Source: Trochalopteron elliotii
Taxonomy: Eukaryota; Chordata; Aves; Passeriformes; Leiothrichidae
DNA: 64,000 nucleotides
Assembly: GCA_024734555.1 (NCBI GenBank)
Contig: JANPWX010000449.1
Span: 4,856,604 to 4,920,603, forward strand
Direction: 5' to 3'
Shown here: positions 40,701 to 51,329 of the stretch, one piece after another
Layout of the letters: each line of letters starts with the position of its first letter
Position numbering within the stretch: position 1 is the first letter of the stretch
Notes under the pieces: generated by a model
What the model was told of the DNA's origin: nothing
Seen by the model: only the letters and a program-made list of their open reading frames with translations
The model's database searches: none
Translations under genes and position numbers: made by a program

Positions 40701-43700
40701 GAAGGAGAGAGTCTTTGGTTTAAGTTTACACTGACATAATTGTTTTTCAGAATACATTCTAGAGGTTTGCAGTTGATCTCACTGGAAAAGGATAGCTAAG
40801 ATGGGTTATATGGTTTGGGGCTTAGAAAGGACTGCTAAAGGAATGCTTAGGTCACAAACTTGAATACTAATATCTACAAATGGATAAGGTATTGGTAACC
40901 TATAGTAATCTGTCCTCAGCCCTCTGAACATTATAATACGTCTGTATCGTTGAGCTCTATCACAAAACTGCTAAAAAGTACTATTGCTTTTTAAATGTCA
41001 TTATTTTAAAGTATTTTAAATTATCTTGTGCTATTGTTCTGAACTATACTACAAACACTTATATAGTCTATACTTTGGAAACAGAGTAAAGAAAATGCAT
41101 TTACATTGCCATTTTTCATCTTTACTAGGAAACCCGCTTGGATGACCATCATCATATTGCAGTGGCACTTGGGAAACAGGAGGGATTTGTACAGAAGAAT
41201 TCTGATGTAAGGAATGGTGAAGTAGTTTCATGTCTTGGTGATCACTTGAATATAAAGTTATGTGTGGTTAAAAGTCTTGTCATCTCATATACAGGGCCAA
41301 GAGGAAGGCTTATCTTAGGCACAGTATTAACCAGAACCAAGCAGTATTTGTTTCCTCTAGTTCTGTTGGACCTATTTCAGGAAAAGTCTGTGAAGGAGAA
41401 ATAGTTTCCAAGGACAGCAACAGATAATGTCAAGTCTGTAATGCATGTATTTAGTGTGTTCATTCAAGAGAAGATTAAGTGATTTTTGTCACAGCCTGCT
41501 GCTACTCATGTGGGAAAGATGGTATTCACAGAGGGAAATGGAAACAGTGAACCAGTCTGGACTGCTAAACTTGTATGACACCTCACCAAGTCGATTTTAG
41601 TGGGGGACTGTCAGTGCGTGTATCCCAGAGCAGATCCGTCGCTCATACACCATTATGACAAGATAACCCTTGAGACAAGCAACAACAACCAACAGATGGG
41701 AAGAACAGCAGTGTTAGTCTTCATTCCATGTGGTGTCTCTATTGAGAGAAAGAGAAAAGCTACTTGAAAGCTTTTTGTGGTTTTCTGTGCAATTTAAAAA
41801 AGACCTCAGTCATGAAAATAGCAATAAAAGTCAAATTTAAGGGACAGGCAGACTGGCAAGTTGTAGCCAAAACAGCCAGACAGTCAGCAAATGAGAGTGT
41901 GACAAATTGCCAGATTTTTCTCTGGTGTTCTAGTTGCTCACAAGAGAATTGGTTAGTTGTTTTCTGTTATTTAAATACAAAGATTCTACCAGGAGCTAGG
42001 AAAAAAAGAAAATTAGTATAGGAATGGGTAAAAGCAGGAAAATGATAATACACTTTGGTAACAAAGTCTCTGTTCATGGATAGCAAAGGGAGGCAGACCT
42101 TTTAACTAGTATTGGTTAGACTGAGAAAGAAGTATTAAACTCCCTTTGAGGATCTACTGTGATAAATCAGTGGACAAATATTTTTTAAGAAATTATGTGC
42201 ATTGTTTTTGGCAGGACACACTTTAGTTCTTGGTGCAGTTACACATTATCCTCCTGACAGGAATACTGATAATTCTAGATCTGAGGTGAAAAGGTGGCCA
42301 GTTTTTGAAAGACAATTACCGAAGTATTCTACAGGAATCCAGGATTTTTAAGTATTGACCTTCACCATCATAGTCACTTACCTTAAACGTATCATAGAAA
42401 AAATTGTCATGATATGAAAGGTTATGATGAAAAGTCTTTGAATCAAGAGGAGTCTCAAAGGCTTACTTGTGCACAGAATAAATTTATGATGACCTAAATT
42501 TCATTATCTCAGTTCAATAAAAAAGCTCATTTTAAGCAGAAAAAGAGAGCATTCTGAGACTCCCCAGTAAGGAAATTAAGTGAAAATTTATGTACTGTTG
42601 CATTGTGCCTTTTTGGGCCTTCTTCTAACTGGAACATGGACGAAATGAAAGTTGCTTTCTCTCTTGGTAAAAGAACCATATAAAAAATTATATTTATTGC
42701 TAGGTGTGTTGAAAGAAAAGGTTGTTCATTCTAGCTTAATGTGAGTGTAAATGTTACCCAATTGTTTCAGGATGTCACTGTTTGTGTCTGTTCCCTCTCG
42801 GCAATCACAGGAGTAATTCATTATGGCCTGCTTGCAGAACATGTCTGCAGCTTTCTTCACAAAATGACAGCATGTACCTACAATTCCCAGGGAAGACTAG
42901 TTTTTATGTCAATGTACTGTGATTAAAAATCTCCAGTGTCAACAGTCTTACCAAAATGCTAGTGACTGCTATGTTCTTGAGGAAACAGAACATTTATCTG
43001 TGCTCTTAACCTAGATCTAGACATTTATCTAAGGCTAGTCTCAATAAAAAGATGGCTGAGTTTAAAATTCTTTATAAATGCTGTGTAGGATACAAAGTGT
43101 CTTCTGTCTGTCATTCCCTGTACTTTACAAGAGTTGTGATTCATTCAGTCAGGACACACTTCCTTCAGACAAGCACGTGGTGAAGTTCAAACTACATCTG
43201 TTAACAACTGCTTAGCTTGGAGGCTTAGCTCATACTTGGTATGCATCTGTAATGTCACCTGCATGGCTCTAGGTACCATTCCTGAAGCTTTACCTCATCT
43301 CCAAAATGTCAGATGAACAGAAATGTCTCCACACCATGTCACTTGTGTAAGGACATAAAGTGAGAGGCAGCTCAATATTTTTCGCTTTCAGTCTGCATTG
43401 ACAACTAAGGGTTTTTCTGTGTTGTTACAGTAAGCACAAACCATTTTGTTGTCTCTGCATTTATTCTTAATAACCTACTGCTCAAAGACTGAAGTGGATA
43501 ATTTTTGTTTTTTGCCTGTTTACTGACCTACCTTCATCAGTGTGACAGAAAGGGATAACAGAATCCTCAAAATTTACCTTGGACTGAGTCACCTCCACCA
43601 CTTGGATGTAAGCAAGGAAGGATCATCTCCTCCACTCTCAAGAGAGTTCCATCTCACTGCTTATGAAGTCAGGCAAAAAGGCCAGAAGGTCTGCATGCAT

Positions 43701-45748
43701 GAACAGGGAGCTCCTAGCCAAACTTGGACACGTAAAGGGCAGAATACAGAGGGTGGGAGCAAGAACGAGTAACATGAGAAGAATGCAGAAATATTATCTG
43801 AGCATCTGCGGTGAAGTTAGAAAAGCCAAAGCCCAAATAGAATTTAATCTGACCAGGGACGTTCAAAGCAACAAGAAGCACTTCTGTAGGTGCAAAGAAG
43901 CCAAAGGGAAGGGTTTTGCTCAACGAGACAAATGTTCAAAGAGGCTGAGGTGCTACATGCCATCTTTGCATCAGTATTTATGAGCCAGGCTGGCCATCAG
44001 GAATCTTAGGTTGCTGTGTTGAGAGAGGGAGGAGCAAGGAAGACATGCCCTTGGAGGAAGAGGATTAGGTCAGGGAATGCTTGAGCAAACTGGATGGGTG
44101 TAAGTCAGTGAATATTTATGGGATACAGCTGCCATTGCAAGGCCCCTCTCAATAATCTTTGGTTGATCATGGGGACTGGGAGAAGTGCCCGAAGACTGGA
44201 AAAAAACATGGAAGAAAGAGGGTCCAGGCAATTACAGGTCTGACAGCTTCACCGTGATTGCTGGAAAGATGGCTGAACAGCTAATTCTGAACACCATTTC
44301 CAGGCACAGCAAGGACAAAGAAATCATCAGGACTAGTCAGCATAGCTTCAGCAAGAGAAAGTCATACTTGACCAACTGGGTAAATTTCTGGAATGAAATG
44401 AGTGGTCTGATTGATGAGGTTAGAGCTGTGGGTAATTGTCTACCTGTATTTCAGTACCTTCTATCTCTGGCACTGGGTCTCATAAGATCCTCCTAGAAAA
44501 ATGCTGAATACTGGGTAAGCAGACAGTGAGGTGTATTGAAAACTGGCTTAACATTTGGGCCCAGGGTGTGGTGATAGTGCTGCAAAGTCTGGCTGGAGGC
44601 CAGTTACCAGTGATGCACCCCATGTGTCAGTACTGGGTCCAGTCCTGTGTAACATCTTCATTAATGAACTGGATGATGGTGCAATGCACACTCAGCAGGT
44701 TTGCTGGTGGCACCAAACTGGGAAGAGTGGCTGATACACCAGAGAGTTGTAGTGCCACACGGAGAGACCCTGACAGACTCAGCAAAAATTAGTCAGTTTG
44801 TCTGATGTACCAAGTAACACCACTGCAAAGGAGCCCTACTGAATTTTACGAAATTATTAAACGTTAAGAACATGTCATTCAAGCAAATGCCCATTTAGAA
44901 GAATCAGCTATATTTATGTTTGATTCATGCAAACTGTACTATCTGCCCCACTGTCTGGAAACAGTTACATTTGGAGATGGCATACATCAGGCTCAAAAAA
45001 AACCCCACCCAAATCTTTTTCTTCTTTGAGATGTGATGTTTTTTATTCTCAGAGTGATGAAACTAACGTGGAGACCATGACTCTGTCATCTCTAATATCT
45101 CGGTCTACATTTAATTGGATTTAGCATGGGGAATTGCAGGTTGATTGTGACCACTTTAGTTTTTAAGCCATGCAAAATGTGAGTGGCTACTGGTATTAAA
45201 ATAGGCACGCCTAATGGAATAAATCCTTGCACAGTTTTCTCAAATAATCATATCTGCTGAAGAATGAAGTACAATTTGTTTGATAGTGGTCTTTTTTTTT
45301 TACTGGACTTAAACAGTCATTCTGTCATACTTGCAGCATTCTGTAGCCCTTGTTCCATCAGTTTCGTGAACTGTGTTTCAACAAAAAACTTCATTTTTAT
45401 GTGTGGCCTGTTACATGCTTCTAATAGTTACTGTGTAGCCTAAATGAGGGGAAGTGACATTAGTCTCAAATGTAGAATGTTTTCTTTCTTCTTCAGTAAG
45501 CAATGTGTAGTTTAAATGTGACAGAAAATTTTACAGGAGGAAGATTGATGTTTATTGATTTGTGTTATGCTAATATGTGTTTTCTTTAGGTCCATTCTGT
45601 GGAGTCTAACCAACTGCAATTTACAGTATTGACTTTTGAAGATTTAGTTGCATCTGGTATTCCAGTCGCACCTGAGGATTCTGCATATTGGGACAATTTC
45701 TGTTCAAAGCAGGAGGGTCCAGTGAAACAGAGTTCACATTCAAGATAA
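19597..45748 (+). CDS. AASDHPPT: AASDHPPT, L-aminoadipate-semialdehyde dehydrogenase-phosphopantetheinyl transferase (six coding exons)
   Basis: The join 19597-19740, 20536-20761, 34021-34142, 34863-35024, 41129-41206, 45590-45748 is 891 bases: 296 residues plus TAA, in frame throughout. The enzyme transfers the 4'-phosphopantetheine arm of coenzyme A to a serine of carrier-protein domains (cytosolic fatty-acid synthase, mitochondrial ACP, aminoadipate-semialdehyde dehydrogenase). Sfp-family landmarks are NFNVSHQGDYAVLAAEP at residues 93-109 (His98), GIDIMKT at 114-120 (Asp116) and FYRHWALKESF at 160-170 (Glu168). These correspond to human His111, Asp129 and Glu181 with a constant offset of 13. 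The catalytic and metal-binding set is therefore complete. The start at 19597 has a strong Kozak context (GCCATGG) and matches the second Met of the human protein as I recall it. No in-frame upstream ATG is seen. The gene is intact and probably expressed as a housekeeping gene from the CpG island. Confidence 0.97.
19741..20535 (+). other. AASDHPPT: AASDHPPT intron 1
   Basis: This is a phase-0 intron of 795 bases from GTACAT to TTTCATAG. GC content falls rapidly after the donor. I see no other gene or repeat in it. Confidence 0.93.
20536..20761 (+). CDS. AASDHPPT: AASDHPPT exon 2 (first catalytic motifs)
   Basis: The acceptor TTTCATAG| precedes GCTGGTCGC and the donor is CCAG|GTAATG. The exon encodes residues 49-123 and the first base of codon 124. 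It includes HLQRTSKGKP (CoA-contact region in the family), the NVSHQGDYAV block with His98, and VGIDIMKT with the magnesium-binding Asp116. Confidence 0.96.
24241..24268. repeat. Near-perfect AT-rich palindrome
   Basis: GAATTAGTTAATT and AATTAACTAATTC are perfect 13-base inverted copies separated by two bases. They are followed by more TTAATTAA-type sequence to about 24291. The palindrome lies in AASDHPPT intron 2. It could extrude as a cruciform but is more likely simple AT-repeat growth. Confidence 0.8.
25417..25470 (+). repeat. Copy 1 of a diverged dispersed pair (partner at 27766)
   Basis: This stretch shares CTTGATAAACT, TGAA, and then a TTGTGATTAAATCTCCT block at the same spacing with 27766-27815. 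A short CTGTAATTA/CTATAATTA match also occurs about 30-40 bases upstream of each. The pair is too diverged and short for me to name a family. Confidence 0.5.
27766..27820 (+). repeat. Copy 2 of the diverged dispersed pair (partner at 25417)
   Basis: TTTGATAAACTCTGAAAGGG followed by GTTGTGATTAAATCTCC aligns without large gaps to the copy 2.35 kb upstream, in direct orientation, within the same intron. It is either an old local duplication or two pieces of an unrecognised interspersed repeat. Confidence 0.5.
28059..28104. repeat. Overlapping inverted repeats (alternative stem-loops)
   Basis: CTACAGATG (28059-28067) is complementary to CATCTGTAG (28096-28104). The overlapping CAGATGGT (28062-28069) is complementary to ACCATCTG (28075-28082). 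The two stems are mutually exclusive. Probably a chance intronic structure. Confidence 0.6.
31195..31652 (+). mobile_element. CR1 LINE 3' fragment, plus orientation
   Basis: The stretch begins in text resembling the end of CR1 ORF2 and its 3' region (GAGCTGCGTTTGTTGAACCTGAAGAG), passes through a GGACCAGGGCAAAAGGCAGCAGGCT-like segment, and ends with GACCAGGTGGTCTCCAAAGG and CATGATTCTGTGAATCTG. The order and the terminal ATTCTGTGA repeat are characteristic of avian CR1. The copy is old, with many indels and no open reading frame of note. Confidence 0.85.
34021..34142 (+). CDS. AASDHPPT: AASDHPPT exon 3
   Basis: The acceptor GATTTATAG| and donor CACTGG|GTAATA bound 122 bases that complete Gly124 and encode residues 125-164 (SSSIPNFFHIMKRQFT...MFYRHW). 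The family WxxKE motif is split by the following intron, with Trp at the end of this exon and Lys-Glu in exon 4. Confidence 0.96.
34143..34862 (+). other. AASDHPPT: AASDHPPT intron 3
   Basis: This is a 720-base phase-0 intron from GTAATA to GTGTCTCTTAG. About a third of it is a CR1 fragment in opposite orientation. Nothing else is recognisable. Confidence 0.93.
34246..34470 (-). mobile_element. CR1 LINE 3'-end fragment, minus orientation
   Basis: It starts on the plus strand with TAGAATCATAGAATGGTTTAGGTTGG (quoted in parts: TAGAATCATAGAATGG, then TTTAGGTTGG), followed by AAGATCATCAAACCC, CCACTAAACTGTCCCTAAGC, TTCCCTGGGCAGTTTGTTCC and TCCAGTCTAAACTCCCC. These are complements of successive CR1 3' segments in the correct order. 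It is 5'-truncated, and the right boundary is approximate. Confidence 0.9.
34863..35024 (+). CDS. AASDHPPT: AASDHPPT exon 4 (catalytic KES motif)
   Basis: It follows TCTCTTAG| and ends TTTGAG|GTAAAG. Fifty-four codons encode residues 165-218, beginning ALKESFLKAIGVGIGF, with the metal-binding Glu168 and Lys167, and continuing through LEIGQVYKETKMLLDGE. Both intron phases are 0. Confidence 0.96.
37360..37515 (+). mobile_element. Fragment of an avian ERVL-type LTR
   Basis: The order TATCCTAGTTTCATCTCTGG, CAGTTAATTTTCTTCTTAGT, AGCTGGCATAGTGCTGTG, TTTTGAATTTAGGATGAGAA, CAGTGCTGATAACACACC and CAAGGACTCCAGTTTCTCA resembles the 5' part of a common avian ERVL long terminal repeat as I remember it. 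Only a partial LTR is present. There is no internal retroviral coding sequence around it, so it is a solo-LTR relic truncated at its 3' side. The subfamily name is not assigned. Confidence 0.7.
37693..37883 (+). mobile_element. CR1 LINE 3'-end fragment, plus orientation
   Basis: GGCACAGGAACAGGTTACCC, CTCTGGATGTCCCATCCCTA, GGCAGCCTGGACTAGTGGAA, GGTGTCCCTGTCCAAGGCAG, GAGGTCCCTTCCAGTG and a terminal CATTCTATGAGATTATGA reproduce the CR1 3' end in order. It is severely 5'-truncated, as most CR1 copies are. Confidence 0.93.
41129..41206 (+). CDS. AASDHPPT: AASDHPPT exon 5
   Basis: It lies between TTTACTAG| and TCTGAT|GTAAGG. Twenty-six codons (residues 219-244) read ETRLDDHHHIAVALGKQEG..., matching human ESKIDEHHFVAVALRKPDG as I recall it. 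Both phases are 0. Confidence 0.95.
41207..45589 (+). other. AASDHPPT: AASDHPPT intron 5 (4.4 kb)
   Basis: This phase-0 intron runs from GTAAGG to TTTTCTTTAG. It contains a long, decayed CR1 body fragment (43.66-44.79 kb). The remainder is unremarkable AT-rich DNA. The stretch at about 41480-41720 is somewhat richer in G+C and unplaced. Confidence 0.9.
43655..44790 (+). mobile_element. Decayed CR1 LINE body (ORF2 region), plus orientation
   Basis: Nucleotide blocks typical of CR1 ORF2 appear in the right order. There is a linker after the endonuclease region (GCATGAACAGGGAGCTCCTA, then AGAAAAGCCAAAGCCCAAAT). It is followed by the reverse-transcriptase entry (GAAGACTGG, GGCAATTACAGGTCTGACAG), by AGTCAGCATAGCTTCAGCAA, and by a downstream block with CAGTACTGGGTCCAGTCCTG and GTTTGCTGGTGGCACCAAAC. 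The reading frame is broken by stops and deletions, notably near 44.46-44.53 kb, so only remnants of up to ~100 codons stay open. It is a dead, internally deleted copy. The 5' boundary is uncertain, and similarity may begin near 43.55 kb. Confidence 0.92.
45590..45748 (+). CDS. AASDHPPT: AASDHPPT exon 6 and stop
   Basis: After TTTTCTTTAG| the frame reads VHSVESNQLQFTVLTFEDLV... and ends ...VKQSSHSR followed by TAA at 45746-45748, giving residues 245-296. QFTVLTFEDL matches human QFTILNFNDL as I recall it. The C-terminal tail is poorly conserved, as is usual for this family. Confidence 0.95.
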   Translation, partial: VHSVESNQLQFTVLTFEDLVASGIPVAPEDSAYWDNFCSKQEGPVKQSSHSR

Positions 45749-46651
45749 GACTATGTAAAAGGAAAAGAAACTTTTCAAAATTCTTATGCTATTACCCTGT
45801 TCAATTTGAAATATGAGAATAAGTGCACATATGTAAATGAAACATATCTTTCCCTATTTAAGCTGACAACCTGATTTTCATGACATTTCATTGGAATTGT
45901 AAGGAAGACATGTTTCCTTACTGGAGGAATTCTGAATGAAACGCCTAAACCAGCATGCCTTTTTTGCACCTCCTTGCCTGTGATTCTTACACTTCAGTAA
46001 TTATTCAGGAACAGAAAGTGGTTGTACAATAACATTATTTACTAGTGAACAAGCATTTAGTATATAAAAATGTGTTTCCATGCTTATTTATGCTGCAGCT
46101 TAAATTATGATACTGCTTTTTCTCTTACAAAAATCATTCATTTGTTCTCAGATGGACGAAAAAGTCAGGAAAATTGGTACAAATTCTTGTGCTGTTATTG
46201 TGTGGTGCAAGTGTTTGCACAACACTTGGCATTTGTGTAATGCCAGGCTGAAAAGGTCCGAGTCTTAGCAGTCTTGGAGCTACATGTGTACAAAAACATT
46301 TTGAGGCAGGGAATTAACTTACAAATACTTCATAGTATTTTCACTTCTTATCTTTGTTAATTAAAACTTCCTGTACACAACTTAGTATTTGTCTTTTAGC
46401 AGTTCTTTTTTATATTTTTTCCCTCAGTGATAGATGCAAGCCAAGCAGAAGTTCAATTTTCCTAGGCTTGCATTTGCATCAGTCATAGGGGGAAACCCAA
46501 AGAAAAAAGAAGTCTATTTACTTTTTCCCAAGTAGCCTTGTAACATCTGATGACAGAACATTTTACTGTCCTACCAGCTAATGATGGTTCCTGGAGATTT
46601 GTAGTTCTTGAGTGCACATCTAGAATATTTTATCTTCTTTTTCAAAATAAA
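45749..46651 (+). other. AASDHPPT: AASDHPPT 3' UTR (minimum, tentative end)
   Basis: Transcribed sequence must follow the stop codon. The first canonical AATAAA I find downstream is at 46646-46651, and a variant ATTAAA lies at 46360-46365. The UTR could extend further. No coding feature is present. Confidence 0.5.
46646..46651 (+). terminator. AASDHPPT: Candidate poly(A) signal of AASDHPPT
   Basis: A canonical AATAAA lies about 900 bases after the stop codon, followed within 30 bases by T-rich sequence. Use of this site is inferred. Confidence 0.35.
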
Positions 46652-48621
46652 TCTTTTGTGCCATTACCTCTCACTCTTCTTTCTAGAAATCATAGATACA
46701 ACGTGGTCTATTTAAATTATAGAAAACATACTGATCAGAATGATCTTTGCACAAAAATAATTGCCTTCTGTCTTACAGTTAAATATAGATCTTCATTTAA
46801 TTTGAGGTTGTGTACAGCTAGGCTGCACCCTGTATTGTGGTGTACACCATGAAAAGGAGACTCTACTTGTAGTGTAACCAGTGAATATATACCTTATTAC
46901 AAAGATGAAGAAAAGTTAGCAAGAGAGGATGATGTTTACAACTATTATACAAGCATTTGGAGTTCTGCTGTAGATAAATCTGATTTCAAATATGCTCTTA
47001 AACTTTCCTGCTTCCAGTGCTGATTAATATTTTTGTTTGCATTTCTATGTCTCTCTCATCCTGCATGCTAATCATAGTTTTTTGTGTTTTGCTTTTTTTC
47101 CCTCCAAAACTACAAGTCAGTGAAGCAATGACTCCTCCCTCTAGACTCCACAGGGTCTAAAAGAGATGTTCAGTAACTTCAAATCTGAAGTTTAAAAAAA
47201 ATACAGGATGTTTTATATACTAACTCTAAGTTATGGATTTCAGATTGTTTGTCTTTTAGAATAATGAAATTCAACTTGCGATAAATAATTTGCAATCCAG
47301 AGGTCTAGTATATGCCAATCAGTCACTGGACCCCATCAATTGCAGCTTTGCCAGACAGTTTGAGGTTGCCAACTTTTTTTGCTAGGACAGTGAATCGAAT
47401 TACAAATATGGGATGAGCTGAATAGAGAAATTTCAGATCCAGATTTCTGGGGGTAAGGGAATTAATTTCATATTAGAGATAAGTTGTTTTTGCATGAAAG
47501 TAATGTCTCAAAGCAGAAATTTTCTTTCATTGGAAAGAGTTTTAAAAGTTTTAATGAAATTGTTTATAATATTGTGCTTGCATGTAAATAGAGGACAAGC
47601 CAATTTTGTTAAATTATAAAATTGTGATTGGTTTTCTTGCAAGGAATATGATAGTTTTCAAGGCTGTATCTAATTAGAAAGACCTGAAAGAGTTTGTTTT
47701 GGTTAGTCTTCCGTGAAAGAAAATCTTAGTTTAGAGTGGTTCCTAAGGAATTGTCTAGAAGACTGCAGTTTCTCACATTGTAATTTTTTCCATGTCTTTT
47801 GATTCACACTGAACTGTTTGAAAAATAAGATTAATCTCCTTTTTAATCTTAATAGCAATAAGGTTAGGTGATGGTAATGCCTTTTGAAGAGCCACTTGAG
47901 TCAGGTTGTTTCGTATCAGTGCAAATGGACACAATTGTTACACTTGCTTTTACCTCAGTGGGAAAGAGCAGCTGGATCGTTGTGGAATTTTTGGCTAAAA
48001 GCATGCTGCTAAAAGGCCAGCAGGACATTCTGACTCCTTTTGAATGTAAATGATTCTTCTTGAAGTCAGAAGAAAGTTTTTCTAGGTATCTGTGCTGTGG
48101 AGGCATGTACTGAAGATTTGTTTTTTAATTAGGACATAGAACACAAAGGTTCTTTAGGTTGTAGTAGGAGCTTCTTCACACAGAAGAAAGCTCTTTTACT
48201 TGCATACGACTTTGCTTTAAAACATGTGAAAACCTGTTTTGTATTTATAAGTGATTTAAACAGTAAGAAAACAGATGTTTCAGTTGAAATGCATCTTCTG
48301 TTTTCCAACACCTAGAGTACTTCAGGTTTTCCAGGATGCTTGTCAGATATGTCCTAGGGATTTAGTGATGCCTTTTGACATTTGAGGCAGGAGCATCAAG
48401 GTTCCCAGTGTAACCAGGATGCAGTGCCAGACCAAGAGGCAATGCTAGAACTTAGAAGGACGTATGGAGCTTTGGTAAATGGTAATGCTATACTTATGAA
48501 TGGCAAAGCTCTGAAAGGGTTGTATAAGAGTTTTCTTCATGTTCATACTTTTAAAGTTGTATAAATGTCTCACTTTGGATTTGGTAATTACCTCATAAAC
48601 TTAGGTATTTAAGTCTAGTCA

Positions 48622-48731
48622 GATATTCCACAAGAGCTGTGGAATATCCTATTATATAGCTATTAATATAGCTAGAATAATATTAATATTGTTACTAATA
48701 ATATAATAATAATATTAATAGCTATTCCACA
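48622..48731. repeat. Nested AT-rich inverted repeat with TTCCACA arms
   Basis: GATATTCCACA (48622-48632) and TGTGGAATATC (48638-48648) form a perfect 11-bp stem with a 5-base loop. In addition TGTGGAATA (48638-48646) plus TAGCTATTAATAT (48657-48669) is complementary to ATATTAATAGCTA (48712-48724) running into TATTCCACA (48723-48731). The left arm differs by about 10 extra bases. The centre is TAA/ATT-rich. A further GATATTCCAC copy follows at 48733-48742. It resembles a small foldback element or an expanded hairpin. Confidence 0.75.
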
Positions 48732-51292
48732 AGATATTCCACTGAGATTTTCATTGTAAACTTGCCCTTTTTTGTTAAAACACCTGAATAGGCATGTGTA
48801 TCATTTCTGTCCTGTTTCTGTGTGTTGGTGTGCCTTGTGCTGTGCCCTTGGTACCACAGGACCTCTAACACATCCACATGGGGTACTTTTGCTGCAACAG
48901 CTTTCAGTGGGGCTAGTCCCAGCAATTCCTGTTGTCTTTGAGCTGAGTAGAAAATTTACTGGTACTGTTACCAAACTCCAGTAAATTAATGGAAAATATG
49001 AGTAAAGAAATTGCATGTAAAGACTTCAATGCTGTACTGCACATAATAAGAAGTAAAAGAAAAGGTATACTAATGCTAGCTTTAACTCACGGAAGTTCTT
49101 AGTTTTGCCCTGTTCCAAGATCTCAAAGCTGCTGAACTTACTTCAGTGCTATCATTTGGGTTTCTGGGGTTTTTTCCCCTCAAGGTTAAATAATAGCATC
49201 TGTATTGCAACCTCAAAGTCCCAGTAAAGATTTCCCAGTTGAGTTTCTCTTGTCCCTGTAGCTTAATGTTTCCAGACTTGGTTCAGTGTTCTAAAATATC
49301 TCTTTCCTTTAATCATTAAATAGACTGAAGTTCATCCAAGTAACTGGTCACATCCACTTAACCCATGGGAATCTTTGTCCAGAGACAGAAATCGGGAGCT
49401 TGACGTGCCCTGCTTCACCAGCCTGGTGCTGCTTGAGCGATTTCTCAGCTGTTGGTGTGACACTGGTTTGCTCAGAGGAGGGGAGAACGTGCTCCTGCTG
49501 CAGTGGCTCTAAAGCTGCCTCTTGATTCCTGGAATTACCTCACTCAGCTGATGCTGACATCACTTCTTGATGCTGCTGAATATTAAACTCTCGATTGCTT
49601 GACTGTTACGATTTTTTGTTTCTCAGCGTTGAAGCTAAACCAGCTGTTTTCACCAATGTTTGCAGTTTTTACCTTTATATCAGTATACAGCTGGTTTTGG
49701 CTTTAAGGCATCATAGATAGCAATCTTAATAACTAGTGCAGAAGGGAAATGTATAAGACTAGTAAAAATATAAATAATCTTTATAAACATGCTTACAGAT
49801 TTTATATGTATCATTGCATGTTACATTTTGTAAGCTGTAGATGCAGCATTTCAACAATAATAATTTAATAAATGCATTATATATTTATAAAGGTGGACTT
49901 ACATATATATGCACACACTGCTTTACAGTATCTCATCTTTCAATTAACCACAGTCTGTTTTCCTGTGCAATTAAGTACACAATTATGTATACATAGTTGA
50001 AATACTCATTTGTTATTTTTCATCATAGGGGAATTTCGATATATTTAAATAATTCCCTATTAAAAGTAGTTGGGGTATGCATTTAAAACAGCACTCAGGC
50101 AAAAATCCAAAAATACTGCCTTGAAAATGTTTTCTCTTAAATAAATACCCTGTGTTTTCTCAGCTTCAGCAGCAAAGTTTTCAGTAATTTATCACAGCTG
50201 CCATCAGGTGAGTGGATTCTCAGTCCTTGTATCTGTTGGTTGTACAATGTGCTTCTCATCCTAATTGAGAGCTTTGTGAAAGGCACAGTAAACTGCTTAT
50301 TCAGTGAGGTCACTGGTCTGTTTGTAAGAGAAATGGAATTTTCCTGCAGTTATTAAGTTCAAACACTGTTTACTGAATAGAATAATATTCTCACCAAGCA
50401 GTGTTTACTACCTGCATAAAAGCATTTTGTTAATCTTGTGATGGTTACATGGTCTACAATTAATTAGCTGCCTGTACAACATTAGGAAAATGTATTAGAT
50501 TAATTTTGTATAGTAAAACTGTGTGGGTAGTGGTTGTACTCCGGTTTTGTATTTCCACATACCACAATTACTATTCTCATGTGAATGAAAACAGTGTATT
50601 ACAAAGAGACTGATGTTTCTGATATCATTGTTTCTGCCTAATTGCTTGTTAGGATGTTTAGATTATTTGCTTTGTTAATTTAGAATATTTCCCCTAGAGT
50701 GCAGTGGGATATTTATTTGCATTTCAACTCTACCAGTCAGATAACTCCTGTTTGCAGAAATCATTGTTATCTCTTGGTCACCTTTTGGCATAAAACCAGA
50801 AAATAGCAAATTGCTGATTGCAGTGGAAGCACTTTGGTTTCAGTTGAATTGGATAAAATCAGATGTGCTGATCGTAGGGCTATGCAGCACTGGCTGTGTA
50901 AATGCCTGTAAGAAATCAGAAAAGACTTTTATTCTCTGAGGTGAGCCTTCAATTAAAAGGAGGAAGGAAGAAAGTAGTGTCACATGAAGGCAATAATTTC
51001 TCCTAAAGGACTGCTGAAAGAGTGAAAACCCCCTGAATGTGCTAGAAATTCTAAAACACATCTAATTTATTTATAGAAGTCAATTTGGGGACTTCAGAAT
51101 TCTTCTAATAGGATGATTATGCTTTTGGTTTTGTTGGGGTTTTTTTTGGAGCTACAGCAGTTTGAGTGCAGCATTGATTGGATTGGATTGTTTAGTTTGT
51201 ATAAACAGGCTTTTAAAAAGGAAATGAAAATTCAATTGCATTAAAATGTAAATATGTTGGTGCATGTATCTGTTTTCTACGTTGATACAGAT

Positions 51293-51329
51293 ATGTACAC
51301 ACATATGCATATATATATATGTATATATG
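51293..51329. repeat. Short (TA/CA)-rich microsatellite
   Basis: An imperfect run of ACAC, ATAT and GTATAT units. It is short, and the reading frames through it are meaningless. Confidence 0.6.

Larger units (their letters stand above)
35025..41128 (+). other. AASDHPPT: AASDHPPT intron 4 (6.1 kb)
   Basis: This phase-0 intron runs from GTAAAG to TTTACTAG. It contains an ERVL-like LTR fragment and a CR1 fragment near 37.4-37.9 kb, a short GAT/TTA-rich run near 37278-37303, and a T run near 39704-39719. I see no further coding exon. Confidence 0.9.

Noticed and set aside
43663..44496. Plus-strand frames of about 100 codons as host genes
   Set aside because: They are remnants of the decayed CR1 ORF2 region.
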